Assembly (NCBI GenBank): GCA_003427395.1
Contig: BFEA01000021.1
Coordinates: 3,825,091 to 3,846,423, forward strand
Length of the DNA stretch: 21,333 nucleotides
Reading direction: 5' to 3'
DNA from: Chara braunii
Taxonomy: Eukaryota; Streptophyta; Charophyceae; Charales; Characeae
Positions 1-9,932 of the stretch are shown here, piece after piece. Every line of letters starts with the position of its first letter. Position 1 is the first letter of the stretch. The notes beneath the pieces were generated by a model. That model saw only the letters and a list, made by a program, of their open reading frames with translations, was not told the DNA's origin and did no database searches. The position numbers were made by a program, and so were the translations under genes.

Positions 1-207
1 GGACACCCCAAACCTTCTTCAACCTCCATCACCTACACCCATCCACCATAGCCGGACGCCCTAACCCTTCCTCGCTTATCACCTCCCCCCCCCCCCCGTC
101 CAATCGAGAGCATTAAGGGGAAAGTCGCAAGGGGGAGGCACGGGACCTCGGGTAGGATCAGTTGGGGTAAGTCAAGGAGCAAGGTCGATTAGGATGGGAA
201 GTTTCTT

Positions 208-210
<3 letters not shown>

Positions 211-264
<54 letters not shown>
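211..264. repeat. (CT)27 microsatellite
   Basis: An uninterrupted run of 27 CT dinucleotides, with a C/T-rich flank continuing to about 300. Its length is directly countable. Such runs are commonly polymorphic and prone to slippage, so the exact count may be an assembly value. Confidence 0.97.
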
Positions 265-269
<5 letters not shown>

Positions 270-710
270 CATCTTCCTCCATTCCTTCAAGCTCCTCTAG
301 CCCTTAACCCTTCCGTCACCTCCTCCCCTCCATGGCATATGACTGACTAACCTCTACCCTCACCTGTTACATTGCCAGGGAACGAACGGGAAGGAACCTG
401 GTCCTCACTTGGTGGAAAGCGAGGGCAAGGGAAGGGCAGCCGGTCCCTTGTGCCACCAAGAAGGAAAGGATACGAAGCTATTGGGAACACTTGTGAAAAA
501 CAAAAAGGAGTGCTGCTTTTGGACGAGGTCAGTTTGACTCAACCATCTTCCCCGGCTGCATGACTACGGTGAAGGCATGACTTGCTTAAGTAAAGGGAAA
601 GATAACCAAAGGATCATTAAAGGCAAAGGAAACTTGGGCATGTGGGAGGGGCGATGTGTTGACCCCAATGGGGATTGTACTTGACTTTCGCTTTGTGTGG
701 TCTTGCGCAG

Positions 711-716
711 GTGAGT
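711..716 (+). promoter_or_regulatory. Splice-donor-like site
   Basis: The sequence reads cgcag|gtgagtagc, which matches the eukaryotic 5' splice consensus. No flanking exon is recognisable. It could be a leader donor for the downstream multi-ORF element or a chance match. Confidence 0.2.
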
Positions 717-3131
717 AGCTTGGGATGGGTGTTGAGCGAAGGTCGTAGACCTCGCATAAAGCCATGAATACAGGATGGGTTTGACGGCCGGATGCTTGGA
801 TGGACGGTAGATGCTTGGATGTGGCTTACGTGATGATTGAATGCGATGACTCTCTTGAATGCAATGCAAGCCCGGAAGGACTAAGGGCAGCCTCGGATAG
901 GTGAATGCAATGTTAGTGGCTCAAGCAAAAAAAATATAGCGGCTAGGGGTCCGGGTGATGCCACCCCTCCCCAAGGATGCCGTAGGGGCTGTCTTGGGCC
1001 GCTAGGCTTAGTGAAAAGGTGCGTGGCCCAATGGATGACGCTTGGCCTGCGCACGATAAGAAAATGAGACCTCAATGAACTCCCTGGACTGCTTGCGTAT
1101 TGGAAGGAGCAATTGCCTGGTCAGACCTTAATGAATCAAGAAAACGCCACGAGTGCCGAAAAACTACCATCTTGACGCGAGAGCGGAGCTACATCCACCA
1201 ATGTAAAGCCCTCTCGCAACCGGCCCACCCCCATCCATCTCAAAGCACTAGGTGGGGGTGCTCCTGGGACGAACGACCCGCACCCTGAGCGTGAGCGTGG
1301 GCGGGTCGAGCCAGGTGGGACCTGCAGTGGGGTTGACCAAGGCTCGAAAGTCCTTCAAAGTACGGCCCCTACAAAAATGGTGGAGGTGTCGGGTAGTTGG
1401 GTTAAACTGACCCCTACGATCTTGAGGGGGGCGCCCGACGCATGGCCGAGAACACAAACGTAAAGATGAGGAATATGGACTTGTGTATGCCCTGCCCTTT
1501 GAGAGAATCGGATTTGAGGGTGGCTGGGCGCATGGCAAGGCCAGGCCTGGAGGAAGAACATGCATGTTCGCACTTTTACTCCACCATCTTCTTTGAAGAT
1601 GACTCTAGTCCTCCTTCCCTTGGACTGATGATTCGTCAGGCCGGGGAAGCCTTGGGCAAGCCGCAGGTCGACCCTTCCTCTTCGTGCGAAAGAAGGGCTC
1701 TGGTTACCTGGCAGGCGGTTGGGATTCCGGGCCAGTCCGGGTTCCAATGAAAATCCCGCGGCGGAGTGATCCGACCGACCTGGGTGCTTCTCAACTTCTC
1801 TTCGGAGCCCAGCGGGCTCCGTGCACCGCACTTAAATGCTTGAAGGAACGCCATATGAACACAAACGGTAATCAAGAAGGAACAATCCTGCCCTATGAAC
1901 GGACACACAAGTGAAGATGAAGGGAATGAAGGGAGTTGCTAGACTGCAGGGGAAAACTAGCTCACCTTTGAAGATGCTCATGAGAAGGAACCAGACACTA
2001 TGTATGGAAGTTAGGGGTGAGTGGCACACACTGTTCCGGGAGAAAACAATTGTGAGCTATGGGTAGGAAGCGCTGGGTGCACCCGGGGAAAGACACTTGT
2101 GTTATGTGTGTCCCGCTTGGGACTTGTGATTGCATGATTAGGGTTTTCGAGCGTCCTGCCATTTGGAAGGAAATGATTGGTTTGCACCAGCCAGTGCAGG
2201 TTGCAAAAAGTCGTTCTCTTTGAAGTTCGCCGGATTCCATGTGCGGGGTCGGTCCACAGGGCTGTCAGGCAGGAGTTGGTCTCGTCGGCTGGTTAGTAAC
2301 ATTCTCACCCGAGCGGACCGAGCATGGCTCGATGACCTTGCCCAGGCGGGATGCGAAACACCTTCAGGCGGGGCGGCTGCTTGTCAGCAGACGGCAGGGG
2401 GACCACTGCGTATGGGGCAAGGAGGGAACCTCGGAGGCGATTAGTAGCTTCTCGTAGCTTGGTTTGGGAAAAGCTGTTCCTTATCGGACCGATGGAAGTG
2501 AATGCCTGGACAGCTGGCTCCAATGGCCCTACCGAGATGTACGGGGTGATTCCCGAGATTAACGGTGGGTACACGAGCAGCAAGTTGGGATGGGGTATTC
2601 TGGGTACGGAGGAAAGGGCGAATGCCTTGCCGAGACCTGGGTACCGCGCTCGCGACAGTTGAGCTGTGCTTGAGGTATGGGGTAAAGCCCTGCCGATAGT
2701 AACAGTGGAGAGACCATTTCCGGGGAAAAGATCGGTGAGGAGATGACCGACCTGTGTGTGATGTCTGCATGAGTTTTTCCTTTGTGCCTCCCTTTGTAAA
2801 GTTGCCTGATGAATGGCGGATGAGGACCGAGCTTTTAAGTCTATTCTCACCTCCAAGTCTAAGTCCGCACGAGTGAGAGAACATGAGGAAGAGGCTGGAT
2901 AGGAGTCGGGAGGAAAAGGAACCCCGAGAAAGCAATGCCGGCTAAGCATGATTGATTGGGGGGGTATGGTAGGGCAATGGCACCTGGAAAATGGATAAGA
3001 AAAGTTAGGGAGACTCGGGTGAGGGGTCTGAAAACAACTCTCATCTAGAAAAGGGATAAGCAAACCATCTGACCATGAAGGGCCGTGTGGTGCTCTCATG
3101 TGAAAAACAGGACAGGCGCTGGGAAAACAAG

Positions 3132-3943
3132 ATGGCGCGATGGTTGCCGCCCCCTGTCTACTCTAGTGGTTCGGAAATGCCTATAGAAGTAAGGGATGGG
3201 GTATCCGTTGTTCTCCCGGAAGAAGGGACATGGACCGACCTAAAACCAATCTATGAAACCGTGATGCTGGACAAGAAGGACGCGTTCCTTTGGATAGAGA
3301 CAATCTGGACTGAGGTCAGCCTGACGAGACTCTCGCCTAGCTTGACGGACCTAGAATTCCGGGGAACGGTGGAATCTCGAGGATGGATCTACCTATCTCA
3401 AGAAATGGAAACGCAATGGTAGTGGGACTAGTTTTGGGCACGGCACCGGATCAGCTGTTTAGGCAAGCGGAACGGGAAGTGATATGGGCAGCATGTCAGC
3501 GGGTGGAAATGGAGATGGAAAGGATGGAGGTGCAAGTGGAACTCGGGGACCAGAAAAATATGAGACGCCCCCTTAGGACAATGAGATGCGTGCTACCCCC
3601 GTTTCTAGTGGATGCCGTCTTCGGAACCAGGGATAAATTGGAACGGATATGCCAGTCGATGACGCGCCTGAGGTTGTATCAATGTGCTAGACAAGACTTT
3701 TTTAGGTTGTCGGTGGAAGCTGGGCCATTCGAGGGAAACTGGGCGGAAGAATTAGCTGAGGTGTTGAACCTCCTCAGCGCGGACAAAATCTTTGTTCCCG
3801 GCCCGGTGCATTGGCAGATAGTTTACCGAAACGTGGCGGCGGGGGAAACCTTATTGGAAGGGGTGAAAGACATGTTCCTAGACGAGGAGGACGATTTCAG
3901 TGATGAGGAAGACGGGGATGAGATGAAGGACTGGGATTTTTGA
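3132..3943 (+). pseudogene. Unknown two-part protein, cassette copy 1 of 4
   Basis: No known family is recognised. I chose the start ATGGCGCGA at 3132 over an in-frame ATG at 3075 because copies 3 and 4 also start MA-x-R, and copy 2 MVR. Part A (to about 3410) carries the pattern shared by all copies: G-V-x-V-x-LP, then FLWIExxW, then ESRGWIYLS. Part B lies in another frame and runs to a TGA at 3941. It has LPPFLVDAVFG, FFRLSVEAGPFEGNWAEEL and an acidic tail (DEEDDFSDEEDGDE). Frame A ends in TAG at 3420 while frame B is already open from before 3383, so one frameshift separates the halves. Acidic residues dominate the last 20 positions, a feature absent from the other copies. Part B is the best preserved of the four. 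Function unknown. Confidence 0.6.
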
Positions 3944-3984
3944 AAAGGGTAGAGGGAGTTACCTGGGAAATGGGCTGTCAACTA

Positions 3985-3992
3985 TGTGCAGG
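3985..3992 (+). promoter_or_regulatory. Acceptor-like TGTGCAGG before cassette 2
   Basis: TGTGCAGG lies 10 nt before the chosen ATG at 4002 (counting from the AG). The same motif precedes cassette 4, and CGTGCAGG precedes gag. It resembles a 3' splice site, but no strong polypyrimidine tract precedes it. Confidence 0.25.
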
Positions 3993-4001
3993 CAGGGAGC
4001 G

Positions 4002-4748
4002 ATGGTCCGGGAACTCGAGCCGTGGGACTGTACGTGGGAACCAAAGCGAGCCAGGAGGGGAGTAAAGATGTCTATACCACCGAGTAATGAATGGAAGGGG
4101 ACCACATGTGACTGGCGGGGGTATGAAATTGTGCCAGAATTGTCGTATTTATGGATAGAACGTGCTTGGAACCCATTGAGGGAAGAGGAAGGATGGGAAG
4201 AGATTGCGGAAGGAAGGGTGGAATCGGTTGGGACGGTCGTTCTCTCGGAGCAGGGTTGACACCTGTTCTGCACGACGCTCGCGGCAGGGCAGAGCCCGAT
4301 GTGGCTTCTAGGGGACGCTGAGGCAAGGGCCCGGCAGGCGGGGGAAAAGTTCACCAACCAGGGTTGGGATACGGTCAGCAGTAGAGTTGTGATGGGAGGG
4401 TGGAAGGAAGTTAAATCACCTGGCACTCGAACCAAGACCTGGGTGCCTGAGTTTGTGGCGGACTGGTTTGGGGGCTTTGATCACGTAACAGAGGTAGCCG
4501 ACACGATGGAGAGAATACACGTGAATTGCACATGGCTGGCAGGGGACTTTTATAGGGCGTCCTTGAAATACGGGCCCTTCCACGGCGATAGAGCCCGTGA
4601 GGTCCTCATCATTTTGCACATCGAAAGGAATGACCGGCAGGAGGTGGCCCCGGAAACTAGGGAGGCCTTAATCCGCCGTGAGGTAGCAGCAACACCTTGC
4701 TATGTGGATGATGTGTTCAAACTGTTCGAAGTACTATGGTTCGACTAA
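4002..4748 (+). pseudogene. Unknown two-part protein, cassette copy 2 of 4
   Basis: Same unrecognised family as its neighbours. Both parts are in one frame, split by a single TGA at 4257-4259. Part A shows G-V-K-M-S-I-P, YLWIERAW and GTVVLSEQG immediately before the TGA. Part B shows VPEFVADWFGG, DFYRASLKYGPFHGDRAREV and a tail ALIRREVAA...YVDDVFKLFE that aligns with the tails of copies 3 and 4. The TGA occupies the same alignment position as a TGA in copy 4, while copy 3 has TGG (Trp) there. A decayed Trp codon is therefore the simplest reading. Removing that stop would give about 248 codons. It lies 58 nt after copy 1 on the same strand. Function unknown. Confidence 0.62.
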
Positions 4749-4870
4749 GCGAAGGGAAGTTGTGGAACCAGACAAATACGACAAAAATTGCTAAGATAAG
4801 GGAATGGGATGTCTGGCCATTGTAGGGTTCAGCGCGGATCGCGAGCCGGGAGATCAAAGGCGAGTGCGCG

Positions 4871-5644
4871 ATGGCACGAAGAAGGACGTTCCTTGAGGAG
4901 CGCCCCCTGGGCATTGAACCGCCTAGGGAAGTACCGGGTGGGATAGAGGTTAACCTGCCGGCAACAGGCGAGGGATGGCACCGGGTGGCGGATTGGGTCG
5001 GGATCGAGCTTGCGGAAAATATGGTTTACTTAGTGACGAAAGTTGAGTGGTGTGTGACTGAGAATGGGGAATGGAACCCGGACCCACGGGGGCACGTGCG
5101 CGCAGAAGGACGATTGTATATGGCAGAAAACGGATGGAGGGAGTTCGGAGTTCGACTGGCATCAGGAGGAGACCCGTTGAGCATGTTTGAAGGGGCATGA
5201 CAATTAGTATGGCAAGTGGGATTCGAGTTCGCAGATCCGGGGGTTGACGATGTAACAGCGGACCTTAGGGTAGCCATGGTTGGGAGTTTTGAATTGCCTA
5301 GTGAAAATGTACGAATGAGGCTGTCACCCTTCTTGTTGGAAAAACTGGGCGGTTTGGAACTTGTTAGACAAGCAGTTGCCGATCTCGCAAGCCTGACATA
5401 TGAAGAGGCGATAGTGCATTGAGAATACTACCGGGCCTTCTTAGAAATGAGACCATTCAGCGGAGAGCAGAAGTACGAGGTGCTGCGCATTCTGCGTGCT
5501 GTGTTTAGTACCAGGCCGAGGGTTCCGGTCGTGGGAAGTGAGGTCCTGTGGGGCGTCGTCCGACGGGAGATAAACCAAGGAATGGTGTAGGTAGATGATC
5601 TGTATCGATTATATGAGCAGACGGAGGAGGGGATAGGTCGGTAA
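4871..5644 (+). pseudogene. Unknown two-part protein, cassette copy 3 of 4
   Basis: Third copy, all in one frame from ATGGCACGA to TAA at 5642. It is interrupted by TGA at 5198, TGA at 5420 and TAG at 5588. Part A: GGIEVNLP, VYLVTKVEW, GRLYMAENGW, where the final Trp (5135-5137) aligns with the in-frame TGA of copies 2 and 4. Part B: LSPFLLEKLGGLELV, then after the second stop YYRAFLEMRPFSGEQKYEVL, and a tail VVRREINQG...VDDLYRLYEQ. The [G/R]PF-x-G signature of part B is kept, but with Arg replacing the first Gly. The N-terminus is Arg-rich (MARRR). Three stops but no evident frameshift suggest decay mainly by point mutation. Function unknown. Confidence 0.6.
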
Positions 5645-5768
5645 TAGGGCCAAGGAGAGGGGAAAGACATAGAAGGGGAAAAGAAGTGCCAGGCTAGGAA
5701 TCGGGGAGTTGTCCGGGCAGAAAATTGAAGACCAAGGGGAATAAGTAAACTTGCATGCTGTTTAAAAC

Positions 5769-5776
5769 TGTGCAGG
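5769..5776 (+). promoter_or_regulatory. Acceptor-like TGTGCAGG before cassette 4
   Basis: TGTGCAGG lies 18 nt before the cassette 4 ATG (from the AG) and is preceded by tttaaaac. It is identical to the motif before cassette 2. A role as splice acceptor is inferred only from position and recurrence. Confidence 0.25.
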
Positions 5777-5793
5777 GGACTTCTAAGTAGGAA

Positions 5794-6552
5794 ATGGCAA
5801 TGAGACGCGCCCGGATGCCGCGGCGACCCATGCATCCGCGACCACCCACGGAAAACGGAGGTGGATGGGAGGTGTCGCTCCCAGCAGGCTACGCGATTCA
5901 AGGATTGGATGCCAAATGGAGAGCCGTGACCATGGGAAAAGGACAGGCGTTCATGATGGTGGAATGCTTGTGGGATGGTATGAGGATTAACAGGGGACCG
6001 GGAGACGATCTGTATACTGATCTTAGGGTGACCGGGATTGTATACCTGCCAGAGCTCGGATGACACATGTTGGGGACAGAATTGGCACTAGGGCATGGGT
6101 TGCTGCCAATCTTCCAAAGGGCTACTAGGGTACTAAACCGGGTAGGCCAGGAAGTGCGAGGGAGAAGAAATGTGGGGTTGAGGACCTGGGTGGAGGTAGG
6201 AGTTTGGTGAGACTTTAAGGCTCCAATGACCGGTCTGAGGTGCCGAGTACCTCGCTTCATGGTAGACCTGGTATTCGGCAGCCTCAAGAGGGCAAGGGAG
6301 TTGGTGGACTCGACCCTAGTCTGGATCCACCTCTTCCGACCACAAACAACGGGCATGTTCTACGATGTGTCGGTCAGACACGGGCCATTCTGGGGGAATC
6401 AGGCCTGGGAGTTACTCGAATTACCCGAGATTCTGATATTCGGATTGCCCCACCTGTCATTTGAAGAATATGACCCAATAATTATCAGGGAAATAGAGAT
6501 GGGGGAAAATTAACTTGCGGGGGTGGCGGACTTGTTCGAGGAACCGGATTAG
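5794..6552 (+). pseudogene. Unknown two-part protein, cassette copy 4 of 4
   Basis: Fourth copy, one frame throughout, with TGA at 6061, TGA at 6208 and TAA at 6511. The last conserved residues (VADLFEEPD) run to TAG at 6550. The N-terminus is basic and Pro-rich (MAMRRARMPRRP). Part A: GGWEVSLP, FMMVECLW, GIVYLPELG directly before TGA-CAC, matching the TGA-CAC of copy 2. Part B: VPRFMVDLVFGSL, MFYDVSVRHGPFWGNQAWELL and the tail IIIREIEMG. The region between the first two stops (LGTELALGHGLLPIFQRATRVL) aligns with copy 2 (TTLAAGQSPMWLL). This shows that coding homology continues straight across the TGA. It lies about 480 nt before gag on the same strand. Function unknown. Confidence 0.62.
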
Positions 6553-7030
6553 CAGGGCAGGCCTGAGGGACCAGCTTGAGAAAAACGTGTCAGGGAGAAG
6601 TAGGGAAATAAAGAATGGGTACTAAGATAAGTAGGCAGCCATCAACAAAAGAGAGGCAGTGGTTGGAGTTCCGACCGACCCAATGATGCGGCAGGGAGGA
6701 ACTAGGAAGACCACCCGCTCCAAAGATTCTGGGGCACTTGGATGCCAATAAGCCGAAAAGGCCATCCCCGACAGGAAAGCCACTAGGCTCAGGTACCGCC
6801 CTAAATATCAAAGCGCGGTAGTAATGAAATGCCAAAGCGGCAGCGGCAAGGCTCTAGTAGAAGAAAACATGAAGGATGCTCCGGGAGAGAAAAGTCAAAA
6901 GAGTCGTAATGATTAATGTAAGACGCAAAAATATGGGAATAGGCGGGTCTTAGGGGCGGGACTAGGGCAGTTATGAACAATCGACCGTCTTTTCGCAAAA
7001 AAAATTTCCACGTGCAGGCTAGGTAAAGAA
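6553..7030 (+). other. Spacer between cassettes and gag, with a short basic ORF
   Basis: No recognised gene. A 77-codon frame at 6683-6916 starts ATGATGCGGCAG and is broken once by TAA about 22 codons in. It is Lys/Arg-rich (TRKTTRSK, RLRYRPKYQ) and resembles nothing specific. The spacer ends with an A8 run followed by CGTGCAGG at 7011 and the gag ATG at 7031. It might be the 5' leader of the gag transcript, but no primer-binding site is visible. Confidence 0.4.
7011..7018 (+). promoter_or_regulatory. Acceptor-like CGTGCAGG before gag
   Basis: CGTGCAGG ends 12 nt before the gag ATG and differs by one base from the motif before cassettes 2 and 4. It suggests a shared way of presenting these ORFs, for example splicing to a common leader. 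That is inference. Confidence 0.25.
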
Positions 7031-7621
7031 ATGGCGACGGAGGAAGGGATCGATGATCAGCAGAGCAGAGGGAATCAGGGCACGAATGGGGATGGGGAAC
7101 GAAACGAGGGATCAGCCAGGGATCGAGAGTCAGCCAAACTGGAGGGGACCGGAGAAGACGGAAAGGACGCCTCAATTGGAGAAAGCTCGGGGAAAGCTGG
7201 GGGTAGCAAAAGAGGACTTCAGAAAAACAGGGAAGGGGGAAACGATATGAGAACAAGTCCTCGGAAATCAGCAGGAGCCACCCCTAAAAAGACGAAAGTC
7301 TTGGATACCAGTCATAAACTGGCAGAGATAGAGAAGCGGACCGTAAAATTTAAGGCAAGACTTATCGAACAGATGATGGCTGGGGATGAGGAGGATCTCC
7401 AGGACGCAGGGTCACGTGAGGGACGCAGGGCCGGTCAGGCCGAGGCTAGGTATGAGGGGAAGGATGATAGTCACAAAGGAACACCTAGCAAGAAGGGGAA
7501 GGACAAGAACGACCCCCCGGTGGAAGGAACGAAAAACGCTATGACCCCACCCGCCATTGACATCGGCACTAGCAGACTACCCGCCACGCCAAAAGTAACA
7601 GGGGCGTGTGACGGACTCTAG
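7031..7621 (+). pseudogene. gag: Gag N-terminal region
   Basis: This is the likely true start of gag: aaagaaATGGCG has a purine at -3 and G at +4. The 196 residues are hydrophilic and probably disordered, rich in Gly, Lys, Glu and Asp. A Lys/Arg stretch (SPRKSAGATPKKTKV) and a short helical segment (LAEIEKRTVKFKARLIEQMM) sit at residues about 80-120. It ends in TAG at 7619. The same frame continues recognisably past the stop (RERVLGWFDPEGTPKTREK) to about 7690, before homology moves to another frame. Expected role: N-terminal part of the nucleocapsid-forming precursor in the cytoplasm. Assignment rests mainly on position directly before the gag core. Confidence 0.6.
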
Positions 7622-7715
7622 AGCCTTAGGGAGAGAGTGCTAGGATGGTTCGACCCAGAAGGAACACCGAAAACCAGGGAGAAACAGAGGGAAAGCAAGG
7701 AAGGGGAAGGAGCCA

Positions 7716-9932
7716 GTGCAGCCGGGGAAGCGCTCCGAAGACGGTCTCAAGAAAGTAGTCGCCACCCTCAACAGGAAACTGAATAAGAATCAGGGATATC
7801 TCGCATATGCAAAAAAGAAACTCATGTTCGATGGGGCCAACATTACGGAGTTTCTAATAGACTATGAGAACCTAGCAGCCTTACTGAAATGGACGGAAGA
7901 GGAAAATATGGAGCACCTAGGACAACACGTATCGCTAAGTTCGGGAAGGGACATTATGGCCATCGTCGCCTCCAGTGGATCCTGGAAAGAGACCAGGAAT
8001 GAGATGATGAGGAAATACCTGAAGGCAGAAAAAATGGCAACAGAGGTAGAATTAGCCGCAGTCCAGAGGAAAAACTATGCGACCTACAACGATTTCCTGA
8101 GGGCGTTCACGTTAGTGGCTCTGCGAATTCCCGGGGTAACGGAACACATAATGAGTAAATACTTCCTCAGGCAGTTCTCTGAGTTTGATAAGGATAAGAT
8201 TTTGTCAGCATACCAGCAGACCAGTAAGTTCGAATATACGAGAGACGTGGATTTCAGCACCGTAACAGACCTTGCGGAAAAGACAGTGGTTACCGAAACG
8301 CTAGCCCTGCTTAAGGAAGGGGAGGTCATAGATCTGACCGAGAAGACAGGAGATAAGGTCAAGAAGGGGATAAAGAGCCTGCACGAACGGGTGCATGGGG
8401 TTGATAGCAAGATGGACAGAATGAAAAATGCGTTGTTAGTGATGCAAGCGCAAGTGTCCAGACCCACCCTCCCGCCCCAAGAGGCCGTGGTTCCGGCAGC
8501 TGTAGCAAACCGGGGGTTTGGCAGGAGGGACCCGGCCAATGAACAATGTAAGTATTGCACCTTGATCGGGCACTTCATACGAGCCTGTCCGAGACTCAAT
8601 CACGATATCGAGCGGCAGAGGTGCAGTAGGTCCCTCAAAGGCGAGATCCTTGGACCCAGGGGGGAGCGTGTCAATTGGAACTCGCCAAGAGGGATGCGAC
8701 GAGCCGTCATTCTCCTGAACAACCTAGAAATAGCTGCCGTAGAAGCTGAGCCGATAGTCGAGATTGTCTGGGACCAGCCAAGGGGACGGGGACCACATGC
8801 CAATTTTATCCTAGAAGACAATGGCCAGGATAGGGTGAATATCACCACTCGCCGAGCTGGCACAAAAAGGAAACTTGTTCAAGGTACAGTAATGGAAGAA
8901 CTCGCAGGGACTAGCATGGGCCAGCAAGAGACCGACGTCGGGGATCAAGAGAAGGTCTATGCGAAGCCGAGAGAGGAGGAACCGGTAGACAAGGCTGCGG
9001 CGGCAAAAAAAAAGTTCAGGTATCAAATTCCGATCCTGACTTCGCCAGAAATCGATGGTACCTTGAGTAAGCTACTGGGTACGATGGTATCGGTGTCTTT
9101 TCAGACTATGCTGCAAGCCAGCCCGAGGCTGCTTAAAGGACTTAGGCAGTTGCTAACGCGTAAGCGCGTAGAGGTAGAGGAGGCCCCGGAACTGCAAGAG
9201 CAGGACCCGGAAGAGACCGAGACGCCGCAAGGAGTTTCCAACCTCCAAAGCATCCCAGGGGGCCTGGAAGATTTGGAAAAAGCTTTTGCCGACATTCGTC
9301 TGAACCTGCCGGACCGAGAAGGTGGTGAAGTCATGAGAGCACCGCCTGGCACTAGACTTAGCTTCCACGCACTGCTCGTAGGAAAGCTTAAAATCCAGAT
9401 CGGAACTCACCACACTGACGCATTAGTGGACGGTGAAGCAGAAATCACCCTCATACGATGAGACTTCGCAACAGTCACGGGGTGCACAGTAAACAAGGAA
9501 GTAGCAGGGAGTATCCGGGGAGTCAGTGACAAAATCGCTTTCACAGGGTATGTCACCAAATGTGCAGTCAGGGCGGATATCCGGGAATCCATCTGGTCCT
9601 TTCAGCGGATGACCGTGATGGAAGAAATGGATCACGATGTAACCCTCGGGAGACCATGGTGCGCCAATGTGGAAATGATAGGAATGCATCCGCACGACGA
9701 CACATACATGGTAGACATAGAGGATCCGGTGACTGGTCGCGGTGAACTCTTCCGACTCCTCGGAACTGGAGGGGACCCTCCGAAGGGCAAATTGGCAACC
9801 TGGTTGCCAACATTCGAAGAAAGTGCACGGAAGGGGGCATTCGCGCGAATGGAAGGAATGAGGGAAAGGGTAGAAATTATGATTGAGGAGGCTTTAGTAA
9901 AAAGGAATGGATCAAGATGGGCTTGCCCGTAA
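7716..9932 (+). pseudogene. gag-pro: Gag core with zinc knuckle, then aspartic protease region
   Basis: The codon at 7716 is GTG and the frame is open from about 7644, so this is a continuation after a frameshift, not a separate start. Residues counted from 7716: a capsid-like segment starting FDGANITEFLIDYE (38-51), helical to about 200; zinc knuckle C278-C281-H286-C291 (CX2CX4HX4C), which binds RNA in packaging; a basic block KKKFRYQIPIL (431-441) leading into a conserved pre-protease helix; and the protease active-site segment ALVDGEAEITLI (569-580). There the usual D-[S/T/D]-G triad reads D-G-E, so the protease is probably inactive. TGA at 9459 interrupts just after it. The same frame resumes (DFATVTG, FTGYVTK, DVTLGRPW) through the rest of the retropepsin fold, to TAA at 9930. 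Confidence 0.85.

Larger units (their letters stand above)
1..3131. other. Gene-poor region, no supported gene
   Basis: No reading frame here resembles a family I recognise. The region holds a C13 run at 85-97, a long CT microsatellite, and a close match to a eukaryotic splice donor (CAG|GTGAGT) at 711. Short repeated words such as gatgcttggatg occur twice near 785-815. The longest open frame is on the minus strand (2305-3099, 264 codons). It shows no domain, and the pyrimidine-rich minus strand is poor in stop codons by composition, so I do not call it. A plus-strand frame at 2351-2662 is equally unsupported. No LTR, primer-binding site or tRNA gene was found. Confidence 0.6.

Noticed and set aside
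2305-3099. 264-codon minus-strand open frame
   Set aside because: No domain or biased motif order. The pyrimidine-rich minus strand lacks stops by composition, and it abuts the plus-strand cassettes.
6683-6916. Histone H3-like reading of a short basic ORF
   Set aside because: Only a loose run of Thr/Arg/Lys resembles the H3 tail. There is a stop after about 22 codons and no histone fold sequence follows.
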